This document shows positions 36,885-48,664 of a DNA stretch of 64,000 nucleotides, in pieces (position 1 is the first letter of the stretch; each line of letters opens with the position of its first letter). Below the pieces are notes generated by a model. The model saw only the letters and a list, made by a program, of their open reading frames with translations. It did no database searches and was not told the origin of the DNA. Made by a program: the position numbers and the translations under genes. This DNA comes from Steromphala cineraria (taxonomy: Eukaryota > Mollusca > Gastropoda > Trochida > Trochidae): contig OU744727.1 in assembly GCA_916613615.1 (NCBI GenBank), positions 14,888,093 to 14,952,092 on the forward strand. Reading direction: 5' to 3'.

Positions 36885-38946
36885 GAAGGAGTCTTTAAAA
36901 GAGAATCTGACTTAAAATGTAATATGGTTTGTTTGAATTGAGATTTCTTTTGATTTTTTTGTATCGTACTGTATGTGTATAGTTCAGTAAATGTTAAGTG
37001 GTATTCATCATATCAAATGTTTGATACAATGTTATTGCTGTTTGTGTGCGCAGTTAAAATTACAATTTTAAGTGGACACAGTGAATAGATGTTTCAGCTA
37101 TTCAAGTGAGATCTAATTTTATGGCCCCGACATAGTCCTAGTCATCTTGTTCCAATCAATTTAGAAAGATGGATATGGTTAGTAATTGGTTCATCTATTC
37201 CTGACATCTCATGCTGTTTTTAGTAAAACATTAGTCCATTATACATACCTACTGATAAAGTATTTCATAAAGACATTTCTGAGAGGGAAGATTGATGGTT
37301 AATTCAAACTGATCAAATTCATTATATTTCTATCAGTACTTACATAAGAAAGTACACATGAAAGTTTCGTTCATTAAAGGCAGAAAGTAGTGAATGTATA
37401 TATATTCAGCACATCTTGACAATCACTCATGCTACGATGCTCATGAATTGAAGACAGTGTATTGCTGTCCACAAATTCTTGCTTGTATTGAACAGAGTCT
37501 AGAACAATTTGATTTAAAGGTAATCACTTGGAAACAAAGATTGTAAGAAACCTTGTGTTTCCATTAGAAAGTGGTAAAATGTTTGAAACCATAAGTCTTG
37601 GATAACTCACAAAACTACGTTTTTGGACTAGAGTCAATAGTTTTGTCAAAGAGCACCGCTTGATGTAGGGTCCATTTCTTTCAAAAGGCCTAATCTTTTA
37701 CTTTTCCTGTGTAAAGGGAATTCAGTCTAGAGTAATTAAATTTAGACATAATTCTAATAGAAGAGAGGATAATTGTATGGTCTTATTGAACCATGTTTTC
37801 CGAGTCGAAAGCGATAAAACTGTTGGAAAACATACTTTACTATCGGAACTCTTCGTTTTTGAACTTTTGAGTGAACAGTTACGTCAAAAAGCATCGTGTG
37901 ATGTAGCGTTCATTGCTTTCATTGGTTTTATATGGTCTTTGTAGAAGTGAGACAAATCAATTTCAAGTAGACGATGTTAGGAAAAGTAAGATCAGAACGA
38001 CAGAAGGAAGCAAAATATGATAATTGCCACTAATTGAGATGGTTATTATCATGTTAAGTAACGTGGGTGTTGGATGTAACATATCAAACAGAAAGCCTGA
38101 AAAATACACAATAATGACGAAAATGTTAAGAAATAAATTAAAAGAATTTGTTTAATTGGAATCATCGTCTGTTTTAATTCCCCTTTGTTTAAAGTAAACT
38201 TGTTTATTTGCACGACTTGACATTTCCGTGTTTATCTTAAAATCCACAAGATCGCGATAAACCTTACAGTGATATCTAAGGTTTTTGCCCTCAAAGGATA
38301 TCACTTTTTTATCGGAATTGCCTTGGTAATACAATTTATTTAAGTGTTTACGACGCCGTAAAGAGAAACTTGATTATTAGTCATACTGTATGAAAAACAA
38401 TTTGTAAATGTCAACTTACTCGACATTTTAAGTGTTGAAGGATTGAATTACTCCAGGATGAAAACAGTTTAACTGCATTTTGTTCATAACCCTTAAGGGA
38501 GTACATTCATAATGCTATTTTATATTTGTATTGAAATTTACAGTATATTATCTCAGAAGATTTACAATCATGTCGATTTGCAATAACCTTTTTTGCAAAA
38601 GCTCACTTCATGCTTCTCATAATCGAAAACAGAATTTTCATTTTGGAAATTACCATATGTCGACTGAGTGATCATTCATTCACGCTTTCATTGACTGCGT
38701 TGGAAGATAAAACCTCTTACATTAGACAGTTGATAAAATTTAAACTGTTATAGCAGGTTTGAAATTAACAAAAACAAAGCCAATATGCATACAAAAGAAA
38801 TTTAAGTGTAGAAAAAAGATACCACGGAATCATCGCCTGTCAGATAAAAGGAGATAAGATCAATACTTTACACGCTATTTCACAAATTTTCACAAATATT
38901 TTGCACCTAATAGCTTCAGCCATTTTCGGCTAGTAAATCAGGGTTA
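36885..38946. other. AT-rich non-coding stretch with a two-unit diverged repeat
   Basis: About 37544-37690 and 37792-37930 are related, sharing CGTTTTTG, AGTTxxGTCAAAxAGCA and TGATGTAGxGTxCATT about 250 bp apart. No gene was found. Confidence 0.5.
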
Positions 38947-38961
38947 CCACTAGATGGCGCT
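38947..38961 (+). promoter_or_regulatory. CTCF-like binding site
   Basis: CCACTAGATGGCGCT fits the bilaterian CTCF core (CCASYAGRKGGCRS) at nearly every position. It lies in a small patch of less AT-rich sequence. Binding is inferred from motif only. Confidence 0.45.
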
Positions 38962-41900
38962 GTGAACCGGAAGCAAGGATGAAGCGTTTCCTCGAACCAA
39001 GGTCATTTGGCCCGTTTTCTCATCGCTTCCTAACTGAGTGGGAAGCATATAAAGTAGGATCGCCTCAATCACTGTCTAAATAATGTGGTTATGGCTGTCA
39101 ACAGAGGTTTCACGAAAAGTAATTGTTTCAAACTTCCTCTTTGATTGAGAGTTGTCATGGTTTTGCAACGAAAAGGAAACTAAACGTGTGACAGATGCTC
39201 ACGTTTTTCACTTTGCGGGAAATATTTGACCGATGGAAGTGTTCCCGGCTCCATTTGATTTCAGAAGTATCATAAAAGTTGACACTCAAACGCCAACTTA
39301 TACAGTTAGTGGTCATGTACTGCTGCCATAAAGCTGGAAATGTCTCTGTTGATTGTTATAGTGTTGTTGCCTCGCATCATGCACTAAACCTAGAAGATAA
39401 TAGCCGACAATTGCCGTTTCATTAGATACAAAGTCGAGGACTTAATGCATCTGACAGGTTCTGAACAAATAGAAAGTTATCACCTACATGCTGAACGTAC
39501 ACAGCTCTGACAGCAAGAGCAATATAGCTTCACGTATATATAGTATATTGACTTACAGTTGGAGGTTTGTCATGCATATGTTCAAATCAGTTTCAAAATA
39601 ATATTGGTGGGTCTTAATTTTTCATTATCATTCTTACATACGGTTCGTGGCGAAATTTAGTTATTGAGAAAAGAAATACATCATTCGGCAAAAAATCTGT
39701 CGTCGAAAGTTTGATACCATATTTACATGTTTTAATCAACAAAAAGATACTTTATTCGACTTGAAAAGTTCAGTACCCTATGTCAAAGTGCCATAGCTCT
39801 TAACGAACCCGCTCTGATGACACCATCATTATGTGTGTAGGTTTTACCGCAATTGCATCCGATGGGTATCAACTTGGGCGGCAACTATCGCCTAAATCAG
39901 AGAAAAAGGAAAGAAAATGTCATTGTGCGCGACGAAGACGGCTTGAAAGAAGACGGCTTTCAAGCGTATATTTAGGAACCGGTAATTGTGAGATGACCAC
40001 ACTTGACTCGCCTTCATGTCGACATGCCGGGGCTTACGTTTCGGTCATTTTGATAAACTGTCTCCTATTTATTGAATGGTGGTTCGATCTCATGGTTGCA
40101 ATTGGTCGCAAAATATTGCTAAAATACCACGAATACAGTAAAAATACTTACAAAAATATTGCAGTTTGCAAATGGGTCTTTAATACCCAAGATTCGATTT
40201 TTCAATTCATGTTATTATTGTAATGAGAAACCACCACAATGACAATATTATGCAATGTGAGATGATTGAATATACCTAATTGTATGAAATAAATATGACT
40301 GCGACAGAGTAATATAATACAAATCACATCCAGATAATACTCAGGAGTTTCTTCCGATCACCTAGGCAATAGGTCAACGACTCGTCGTCGATTTAATTAA
40401 TCTAATTATTCATGATCACCGGGCTAAGTTTCGTTACATTCAAAAGCAATCTTTCACGACGGTGGTCAAATTTGACCAACGGTCAGCAGTGAATTGATAT
40501 TTCGGCCGCTGGGCATCTCCCACACGAGCCGGTAGGGTTTCAAAGCCAGTTATTTCCTAACAATGATTCACAGTGTATTGATCCACCTCGGCAAATACAG
40601 TTCCAGGAAATAACTCAAACTCTTAAATTAATTTAAAGATGACAAGCCTATCCCGCAAAAATTAGGAAAAAGATCGAGTAAGCGATAGTATGATTCAGTT
40701 TAGTGTCATCCTTGTTTCTGACAGGCGTTGAGATTTAGATTCATAACCTGGCTTATAAACAACCATTTTTCCATCGAAAAATGCAATTAAAAAGATTAAA
40801 TTTTATCGATCGAGAATTTGGCATATTTGATGGATCGGTACCGCCTTGCATGTAACGAGTGTGGGGCTTCACATTTCATACGTTTTGAAACTGATCGTGG
40901 AAGTTGAATGAATTTTATCAAATTTTCCAATTACGATATTAATGTAAGTTAAGCATGGGTCCTTTTTTGGAAACTGAAAATAAGGAATAGTGAGTTACTT
41001 AACGTATTTCAGCTATTGAACCCGTGGATGCTGTCTTCAAAAGGAGAATATCAGCTGAGGGAGTGAAAAGTAGGACGGACATATGGAGTGAAAGAGAGGC
41101 AGAAAAAATATGACGCTCAGGCGAATTAACATTTGTTACAAATTAAGAAAATCATTACGAACAAGAGTATTTAATACAGTCACATCACGTCATTACTATC
41201 AAATTTTAAGCATTATTATATTAATGATCAGTCAATGGTTTACTTCATTGGACCAGCTTTAGTGAAACCTTTTGATTGAAATTCTGTTTAGATGCGTTAT
41301 TTTAATTCATTTGATCTAATGCCATTGCCAATCATCAAATGATACCCCAAAGACTTAAATAGCCTGAACCCACCCGTTTTTATTACAATCGTGAGACTTC
41401 AGGAACTAACTAACACCAAAGCGACATGGGACGCCCCCGGGTTTCTCATTCAGAGAATCGAATAGCCCTTAATTACATTAAAGATAGAGAGTATTATTGG
41501 ACACTCCAGTGTAAACCTTGCTTTGTAAAACAATATCTCTGAGGTATTTTCACGACCTTGATTCGACTATCGACCTTTAAGTAAACGTTGTTAGGTATAA
41601 GCAAGTACTGTGGTGCACAAATGCACGGCTAACGAGTTCTGAAAAATTAAATGTACTGACGAACATTTATGTCGTGAATATAATTATCCAAGATCGCCTG
41701 GGTAATACTTACAATCCACACTCGATAATCGATTATGAAACCTTTTTGAAAATATGTACAAGTTACCATACAATTAATTATTGATGGCATCAGCAACATT
41801 CTAATACAATCTTGATCACCAAAACGGCAGACACTATGGTTAAAGCAATGGTAACTTATGTTAACAGCGATGGTTATGCTAGTTACTTTATACATAAATA

Positions 41901-42907
41901 CCTTAATAGTTCATGCTTGGTATAAGGTAAGAGATTAAGACATCCAAAAGCTGCAACCATTCTTATTTCAGCTGGCTGTTTCCAGTAATAATTTCGTTTT
42001 AGATTATTCATATATCTCAGCAATTTCTTGCGATTTCCGATTTCATTTTTGTTTACATGTTAATTGCAAAGGATAATCATAATCTTATTGCATCGATTCA
42101 AAGTTCAAGTGAATGCATACGTTCTAAATAACCAATTTGAGCCCGAAAAAAAGTGCTATAGTCGCTTAAAAGCATAAAAACTTAACATTCCGAATATAAA
42201 TACTTTGCTCTGACCTATCTTGCACTTATAGATAGCGTTATACGTTTGCCCTCAACTATTTTAGATGATTACATAGTACTTTACTTCAATCTTTAACGAA
42301 GCCACATCATTAGCAGTCATCAAAAGGCCGTGGCTAAATGTCACAGAGATAAGTGCAGCATTCAATGCAATATTAGGACTATCATTGCTTATTCTGTGAC
42401 CTGAGTTTAATACTCTTATTTCCAGCTGTCAATACTGCACTGAGAGTTTACTACAGATTTCTCTTTACCTTCATAGCTTACATTGATTAATACTTGTGTC
42501 TTATTGACTAAGAACAACGGTACAAGAGCGACACTTGACTTCATTATCTATGTCATTTATATTGTGATAAATTGTGTCGAAAAGAAGTAATGGTTTATTT
42601 AAGAAACATATACAGTAGCAAATATGAAGGAAACAGTATTTATAATGAATTTATTTCAGAAAATTTATTAGGCTGATTTTTACTAAAAATGTTGACACCT
42701 CCGTTTAGGTCTAGGTAAATGATAGACCAATGATTCACGTAATATCACCGCCATTTAAGGAATAACGGACTAAACTATATCAGTAAATAAAATGACATTC
42801 ATGGAGAGTTTTGTTTGAAATCGGTTCTCTATACTTTAAGGTAAATGATAGAATAAAGAAAATAGAACGATATATATTGTATATAATCATAACCTTTCGA
42901 TATATAT
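38962..42907. other. Non-coding stretch upstream of the DIRS insertion
   Basis: No supported gene. Patches near 39790-40220, 40370-40620 and 41390-41480 are less AT-rich and carry no repeat I recognise; around 40390-40420 there are homeodomain-like TTAATTAATCTAATTA words. These could be unique regulatory sequence. The 130-codon frame at 39831-40223 lacks a family motif and is not called. Confidence 0.4.
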
Positions 42908-42928
42908 ATTATTTAGTTACTAACCTCC

Positions 42929-43084
42929 GACAAGTGACCTTAGCCTGTTAGCCATATAACATGTAATCGACTCATTCCCACAGATGTAATGAAACACCAT
43001 TACCCAGAACAATCGGAGTTATCTGCCCGTCACTAGTCCACTAGGTGGCGTGACCTGTCATCTAATTAGATTCATTCACATTAC
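42929..43084 (+). repeat. DIRS left inverted terminal repeat
   Basis: These 156 bp are the reverse complement of 49116-49271 with only about two mismatches. 42908-42928 lies outside the shared part and is specific to the left end. In DIRS elements the left repeat normally holds the promoter; no clear TATA box is evident here. Confidence 0.95.
43038..43050 (+). promoter_or_regulatory. CTCF-like motif in left ITR
   Basis: CCACTAGGTGGCG fits the CTCF core on the + strand. Because the ITRs are inverted, the mirror copy at 49150-49162 lies on the minus strand, so the two point toward each other. Function is inferred from motif only. Confidence 0.3.
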
Positions 43085-43972
43085 AGAGTCGGTTGAGTTC
43101 AGACATGTTTTGTCTCGCTCCCCGATTGTGTTGTTTGAGCTATTTAACGTGTTTGGTTATTATTGACTCCTCTTCTCTCTCAGTCTTTCTATTCTTTGTC
43201 TGTCTACTTCTCCTACGGGGTATTCATTCCTTGAGTCTGAATACTGTGTATTCGAGAAGTGTTCTGTTGACACAGTGGCTGTGTCAACTTAGAGCGAGGT
43301 GTGCACGTGTGTCGATTTCGGTCGTGCAGCACGTGCAGCTAGTGCGGGCCGTGGGTCGGGCCGTCTCTCTCTCTCTCCCTCTCTCGCCTAGGCCGGCGCC
43401 GCACACTTCTCGCGGGGTCGGGCGCTTCCTAGCGCTTGCTTCGGCCAAGCGTCTTGCTGGGTTGTGCGCCTGGTCGCCTTCGCGCTTAGGCGCCTGGCCG
43501 CCTGGACGCTCACGCGCTGTGAGTTAGGACGCTCGTGCGCTGGTGCGCTTGGACGCTTGCGCGCTTGTGCGCTTGTGCGCTTGAGCGCTTGGGTGCTGCC
43601 TCGCTTGCGTGCCTCTCGCTCTTAACTCAGGGGAGCTTCCCGCCATGGGTAGCGCCTGAGTAGAGAGACGACTGACACGTGCCGCCGGGTAGCGCTTGAC
43701 GCTCGGGACTCAGGAAGCAAGCGCACTCGTGCGCTTGCGCTTGGACAGGCGCCTGACGCCTCAGGCGCCGATTGATCAGTGCGCTCACGCACTGGTTGGA
43801 TTAGAGACGAGACGCTCCTAGCGTTCTCCTCTCTCACTTGGACTTGGACCGGATCGAGACGCCTAGGCGTTCTCTCCGTGTCCACGGTAATAGCGGACGG
43901 GATCGAGGCGCACCAGGCGCTCTCTCCTTGTTCTCTTGACCTTTCACCAGCCTCAGGCTGTCTCACTCCTGG
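43085..43972 (+). promoter_or_regulatory. DIRS 5' leader, GC-rich with GCGCTTG repeats
   Basis: Non-coding leader between the left ITR and the first ORF. It includes CTCT-rich DNA near 43363-43387 and short degenerate tandem units of the GCGCTTG(T/G) type, densest at about 43540-43600, with related CGCTTGCG words to 43745. Open frames here (43093-43527 and others) lack family motifs. Confidence 0.6.
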
Positions 43973-45766
43973 ATGGCCTTGGTCCCCTGCGACTCGGCGT
44001 CTCCGTACGCGGGCTTCTGCGGGCGGTGCGGATCTCGCAAATCGGCGAGCTATGACCCCCAAGTGGTCTGCCGCCTCTGCAGGAACACATGCCCGGAGGA
44101 GAATCGTTGAGTCGAGTGCTAGGGACTCACACGGGAGCAACACAAGCGCTATCGCGCTGCCATCAGGAAAAGTGAGCTCCAACAGCGCAGGGGCAGGAAA
44201 CCCAACCCAGGCGCGACCTCCACCGCAGGCGCGGCTGGGGCGTCACCGGAGCGCACGGACCTTATCATTTCCGAGGACGCTGGGGAGTTCGACGAACCCT
44301 CCTCTCTGGTGTCGGACGTGGGGTCCTTGCGCTCGGACAGGTCCTTACGAGACCCTATGCCGATGGGACGGGTGTCTGACCTCTCCCCACCGCGGGGTTC
44401 GTCCCCCGAGGGGCGCACACACTTGCCGGCCGACTCCCCACGGCGCCGGGGTCGCCGCAAGAAGGCCAAAAAGCCCAAGAAGCGCTCAAGGACGCCCACC
44501 CCTCCGACCTTCGATCAGCAGGCCTTCAAGGCCGACGTCCTCTCGTCCGTCAGGGCGATGCTGAAGGAGTTCGTCGGAACTCAGGACATGGACGAGGGCA
44601 GGACGGAGGTTCCCTTGACACCTCCTGTGGCACCCACCACCAGGTCGACTCGGCGCGTGACAGTTGTGTCGCCGGTCGCCTCGCCCCCCGATACGTCAGT
44701 GCCCTCCTCGCCTGGCTCTCAGCTAGGGGACAGAGCCGTGGGGGATCTCCCCCCGCGTGCTCCTCCGTTGTCCTCTGCTGGCGGCTTCCAGGAGGAGGAG
44801 GCGCCTGATCAAGGCGAGAGGATGGCGGCCATCGCCGACTGGTGTGGGGTGAAGTTGCAAGAAGTGGACGGGGAATGCTCCCAGTCCAAGCAGGCTCGCC
44901 TCGAGACCTTTTGCCAGGAGGAGGAGGTGGTGAACCCCAGGAGCGTGTTGTTCCCGCCTCACCGTCTCCTCCTGGCGGCAGGCAAAGACCACGACGCACA
45001 CGTGGCGTCGGCAGCACCGGGCCGTCTTCTCCCGCCGCTGGTGATCTCAGATCGCCAGAGGGCGGGGCTCCCGGTCACTTCTCCTCCGATCTCCCTCTCT
45101 CCCCCCGCCTTGGACAATGACATAAGGCGTGTGGCACCCCCAGGAGTTGCTCACTCCATCTCGGACGGTCACCTATCACACCTTGATAGGGAGGCCAGGA
45201 GCATCTTGGGCATGGCGAACTCCCTTGCCCACTCCTGCCAAGCCATGGCCGCCTTCGCCAAGGAGGCGGGGATGGAGGAAGGTGCCAAGGCACTGTACCG
45301 CGGGTTTGGCTCTGCAGCAGGCAACATTGCGCAGATCATGTTGAGTGCCTCTCGCATCTCGGCGGGAGTCACTAACCTGAGGCGGGACGGGTTCCTGGCA
45401 AGAACCAACCTCCCGGCGGAGATGCGTACCCGCCTCAGGAACGCCCCAGCAGCGTCAGCGACGCTTTTCGACGGGCAAGTGACGGAGGCGTTGCGACATC
45501 GGCAGGAGACCCAACAGCAAGAGCTGACCAACCGCCTGGCAGCGGGAGGTGGCAGGGTCTCCTCCGGGGTAACAACGCCGAAGAAACGTAGGGGGAACCC
45601 ACTCCAATCTCCTACAGGTTTCAGAACCGGCGGAGTTTCCTTTCGGGATGGGGGCCGGCCAGGCAAGAGTCGCTACGACTTCAATGCCGGCCCCTCTCCC
45701 AAAAGGACCCCCAAGAAGCAGCGTGGCAAAGGTCGCGCGTTTGGTGACACTCCCAAGAAGCGATGA
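43973..45766 (+). pseudogene. DIRS ORF1, gag-like, two in-frame stops
   Basis: The ATG at 43973 is the first after an in-frame stop at 43937. Residues 1-45 contain two Cys pairs (C16-x2-C19 and C33-x2-C36), a likely zinc-binding motif. TGA at 44108 and TAG at 44120 then interrupt the same frame, after which it is open to 45766. The open part is Pro/Arg/Ser-rich, then has an alpha-helical segment (near 45180-45530, around ILGMANSLAHSCQAMAAF and FLARTNLPAEMRTRLR) as in DIRS Gag, and a basic C-terminus rich in KKR. Total length is about 597 codons. Gag is expected to bind the element RNA; this copy probably cannot make it in full unless translation starts after 44120. Confidence 0.8.
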
Positions 45767-47708
45767 CTTCTGGGAGTCTCCGCGCCTGCCGACAGCAGTA
45801 GTGTCGGACAAGGATGGGCCAGTGGGAGGCCGTCTTTCCAGCTTCGTGGCCAACTGGAGACAGTTGGAACTGGACGAGTATGTCTGTCAGATCCTGGAGC
45901 GCGGGTTTCGTATACCCGTTCACACCCGCCCCCCGCTAACTTGTTCGCCAGTGGAGCGACTGCTAGAGCCGGAACGGCTGGCGCGTACGTTGGGACAAGT
46001 GGAGATCCTGATCTCCAAGGAGGCGGTGAGTGAGCTCCCGCTCGAGGATCTGACACCAGGCTTTTACTCTCCGGTATTCGTGAGACCGAAGAAGGACCCG
46101 AAAAAATGGCGGCTGATTCACGACATGAAACAGTTCAACCGCTCCTACCTCGAGCGGCCGCCATATTTTCGGCTCTTGACCGTGCGGTCTGTCATGCGGT
46201 TGTTACAACCATACAACCACATGGTGTCGTTGGATCTCCAGGACGCGTACTTGCACATCCCAATCTGCCCAGCGGATCGCAAGTATCTCCGATTCGTCCT
46301 GGCAGGTCGCCACTTCCAGTGGAACGTGTTACCATTCGGAATCTCGACGGCACCATGGCTGTTCACCCGGGTGACCCAGCCCATCGTCCAGCTCTTACAC
46401 AAGCACGACATTCAATTTGCGATGTATCTGGACGACGGGTTCGGGAGCCACTGCTCCCCGTCAGTTCTTTCCAGGCAAAGAGACTTCGTAATTGCTCTGT
46501 TCAGACGCCTGGGTTGGCTAGTCAACCTGGACAAATCGGACCTAGTACCGACGACGTCACTCGTCTTCCTAGGCGTCTTGCTGGACACGACCCAGGACAA
46601 AGCCTTTGTCACGGAAGAGCGGATGGGGCGCTACAAGGAACTCCTAGCGCAGGCGTGTCGCGAGCCTCTCACGCTCCGACAGTGGCAACGTCTCCTAGGG
46701 TTCTTGACCTCAGCTCAAGACTATACGAAGAGGGGGAGACTCCATCTCAGGCCTCTTCAGATCGTACTAAACGAGCATGTCCGAGAGGAGTCCTGCGGCC
46801 ATCTCATCAGGATGCCACAGGACCTCTCACACCACCTCGAATGGTGGCAGGACGGAAACAATGTTCTGGCGGGGGTACCCCTCCGGCAACCCCCCGCCAG
46901 GAACCAACTGTACGTGGACGCCTCCACACAAGGTTGGGGCGCTCATCTGGGGACAGACCAAACGGCGGGCGTGTGGTCTCCGACACAGGGGAGACGTCAC
47001 GTCAACCTGTTGGAGTTAGACGCCATACGTCTGGCGATCAATCACTGGTCAAACCAGCTGAAGGATCATGTGCTGTGCGTGCACACGGACAGCTCCACAG
47101 CGGCCTGGTCGATCAACAAGCAGGGATCGACCAAGGCGGGATCGCTGTTGCAACTGGTGATAGAGCTATTTCGCCTGGTGGACAACCTCAATATCTCAAT
47201 CAGAGCGGTGCACATCCCGGGAGCAAAGAACGTCCTAGCAGACGCTCTCTCTCGCCCGGACAAACCTCCATCCACGGAGTGGATGTTGCACCCTCGAGTG
47301 TTCGAGGCAATTTGTCTCCAGTTCGGGAGGCCGCATGTCGACCTCTTTGCAACACGGCTCAATCACCAGTTGCCGATATACGTGTCGCCGGTATCCGACC
47401 CCCTTGCATGGGGATTAGACGCTCTCTCGTTAGGGTGGGAGGGGATGGACGCTTACGCTTTTCCCCCCCCTGCCATCCTGACACAGGTAGTGGCCAAAGT
47501 CCGGGAGACCAAGGTCCTGAAACTCCTCCTGGTTGCGCCGAAGTGGCCAGCGAGACCATGGTATGTGCCCCTCAGAAGGCTCTGCGCTCAGGAGCCGGTC
47601 CCCCTACCGCTCAGGTGGGACCTTCTCAGGAGCAACCCGAGCAAACGAGTGCACGAGAACCCCCAGGTCCTCCATCTGCACGTTTGGGTTGTCTCCAAGA
47701 TGGGTTGA
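45648..47708 (+). CDS. DIRS ORF2: reverse transcriptase-RNase H-methyltransferase
   Basis: 686 codons, uninterrupted, overlapping the end of ORF1 by about 120 bp in another frame. Residues 58-75 hold the VGGRLSSFVANW start typical of the family. The reverse transcriptase spans about 125-310, with motif A at SLDLQDAYLH (194-203) and the catalytic box MYLDDG (259-264). RNase H follows at about 420-536: LYVDAS (D424), E456, the HTDSST Asp (481) and ADALSR. Residues 560-630 match the DIRS methyltransferase-like domain (VDLFATRLN, SPVSDPLAWGLDA, APKWPARPW). It would copy the element RNA to DNA. All key RT and RNase H acids appear present. The exact start is uncertain. Confidence 0.95.
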   Translation: MGAGQARVATTSMPAPLPKGPPRSSVAKVARLVTLPRSDDFWESPRLPTAVVSDKDGPVGGRLSSFVANWRQLELDEYVCQILERGFRIPVHTRPPLTCSPVERLLEPERLARTLGQVEILISKEAVSELPLEDLTPGFYSPVFVRPKKDPKKWRLIHDMKQFNRSYLERPPYFRLLTVRSVMRLLQPYNHMVSLDLQDAYLHIPICPADRKYLRFVLAGRHFQWNVLPFGISTAPWLFTRVTQPIVQLLHKHDIQFAMYLDDGFGSHCSPSVLSRQRDFVIALFRRLGWLVNLDKSDLVPTTSLVFLGVLLDTTQDKAFVTEERMGRYKELLAQACREPLTLRQWQRLLGFLTSAQDYTKRGRLHLRPLQIVLNEHVREESCGHLIRMPQDLSHHLEWWQDGNNVLAGVPLRQPPARNQLYVDASTQGWGAHLGTDQTAGVWSPTQGRRHVNLLELDAIRLAINHWSNQLKDHVLCVHTDSSTAAWSINKQGSTKAGSLLQLVIELFRLVDNLNISIRAVHIPGAKNVLADALSRPDKPPSTEWMLHPRVFEAICLQFGRPHVDLFATRLNHQLPIYVSPVSDPLAWGLDALSLGWEGMDAYAFPPPAILTQVVAKVRETKVLKLLLVAPKWPARPWYVPLRRLCAQEPVPLPLRWDLLRSNPSKRVHENPQVLHLHVWVVSKMG

Positions 47709-48664
47709 GGAGCGCGGGGTTTTCAGAGGCGGTAGCCAACACAGTGGCAACCTCACAGCGGTCATCCACGCGCAAGCTGTATGATTTCCAATGGGCTTCC
47801 TTTATGGCATTTTGCGAGGGGAAAGGATTTGATGTGCAGGCAGTGACGGTACCTCAGGTCGCTGAGTACCTGGTCCACCTGCGCACAGCGAGGGGGCTCA
47901 AAGCCTCCTCCATCAACACGAACCTCGCAGCCATAATGTCCGTCCTTCGGAAGAAGGACCCCGGTCTGGACATTTCCATTCTAAAGGAACTCATTAGGAC
48001 ATACAGGAACGTGGATGGCCGCCACAAGCTAAGACCACCAGAGTGGGATCTGGCGATAGTGTTAAATCACCTCAAATCTGAGCACTATGAGCCGCTGACG
48101 GACACGACGCTGCTGCGTCTCACCATCAAGACTTGCTTTTTGGTTGCAATGGGGTCAGCGGCCAGGGTATCAGAACTGCACGCGTTGCAAGCTGATTTGC
48201 TCAGGTTTGAGGTGAGAGATGGAGGGTCAGCGACCTTGGGTCTGGCGCCAGACTTCCTGTGCAAGAACCAAGGCGCTGACGAACGCGGGAGGACCTTCAC
48301 ACTGCCATCAATCTCCCCGTCCATCGAGCCGACGGACGAGCAGGAACGTCTCCTCTGTCCAGTGCGCGCTCTACGCATCTACGTGGAGAAGACCCGGACA
48401 TTGAGGCAAGGGAGGCGCAGACTCTTTCTGCCCCATTCCCAAACGAGTTCGAAGGAGATTGACAAGAGGCAGTTGGGGGTCTACCTCAGGTCGGCGGTTA
48501 TAGACGCCTACAAGGCGGCAGGATTACCGGCACCGGCGCGGACCAACCCGCATGAAATTCGGGCCATCTCGGCGACAATGGCCCTTCATAGCAATTTGTC
48601 AGTGGCGGACATCATGGCCGGCTGCTTCTGGACGGCTGCTCCACGGAGGACCTGGAGGGCGTAG
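47558..48664 (+). CDS. DIRS tyrosine recombinase, catalytic Tyr not seen
   Basis: The frame is open from 46106, but its first 1.45 kb lies opposite ORF2; ATG at 47558 (context GAGACCATGG) is a likely start and gives 368 residues. Residues 65-135 form the core-binding domain (STRKLYDFQWASFMAF, INTNLAAIMSVL). Catalytic R203 lies in GSAARVSELHAL and the H332-x-x-R335 box in PHEIRAIS. The nucleophile Tyr expected about 20-25 residues later is absent: after AGCFWTAA the frame ends within ten codons at 48664. Another frame from about 48640 to 48744 (EGVARLGAQVFAQQ) looks like the usual C-terminal tail, so a small deletion with frameshift probably removed the active-site segment. Confidence 0.85.
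   Translation: MVCAPQKALRSGAGPPTAQVGPSQEQPEQTSAREPPGPPSARLGCLQDGLRSAGFSEAVANTVATSQRSSTRKLYDFQWASFMAFCEGKGFDVQAVTVPQVAEYLVHLRTARGLKASSINTNLAAIMSVLRKKDPGLDISILKELIRTYRNVDGRHKLRPPEWDLAIVLNHLKSEHYEPLTDTTLLRLTIKTCFLVAMGSAARVSELHALQADLLRFEVRDGGSATLGLAPDFLCKNQGADERGRTFTLPSISPSIEPTDEQERLLCPVRALRIYVEKTRTLRQGRRRLFLPHSQTSSKEIDKRQLGVYLRSAVIDAYKAAGLPAPARTNPHEIRAISATMALHSNLSVADIMAGCFWTAAPRRTWRA

Noticed and set aside
39831..40223. 130-codon frame with a hydrophobic stretch, possible CARP signal-peptide exon
   Set aside because: Hydrophobic segment alone is weak; no matching donor phase or family similarity could be shown.
43622..44182. 186-codon minus-strand frame
   Set aside because: Shadow frame opposite the DIRS leader; no motif.
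44309..44311. Start of the DIRS gag-like ORF at 44309
   Set aside because: The codon there is GTG. The same frame is open back to 44123 and, past two stops, to an ATG at 43973 with a Cys-pair motif.
43779..44564. 261-codon frame in the DIRS leader/ORF1 region
   Set aside because: It lacks DIRS motifs and overlaps the frame that carries the gag-like features; long open frames are expected by chance in GC-rich DNA.
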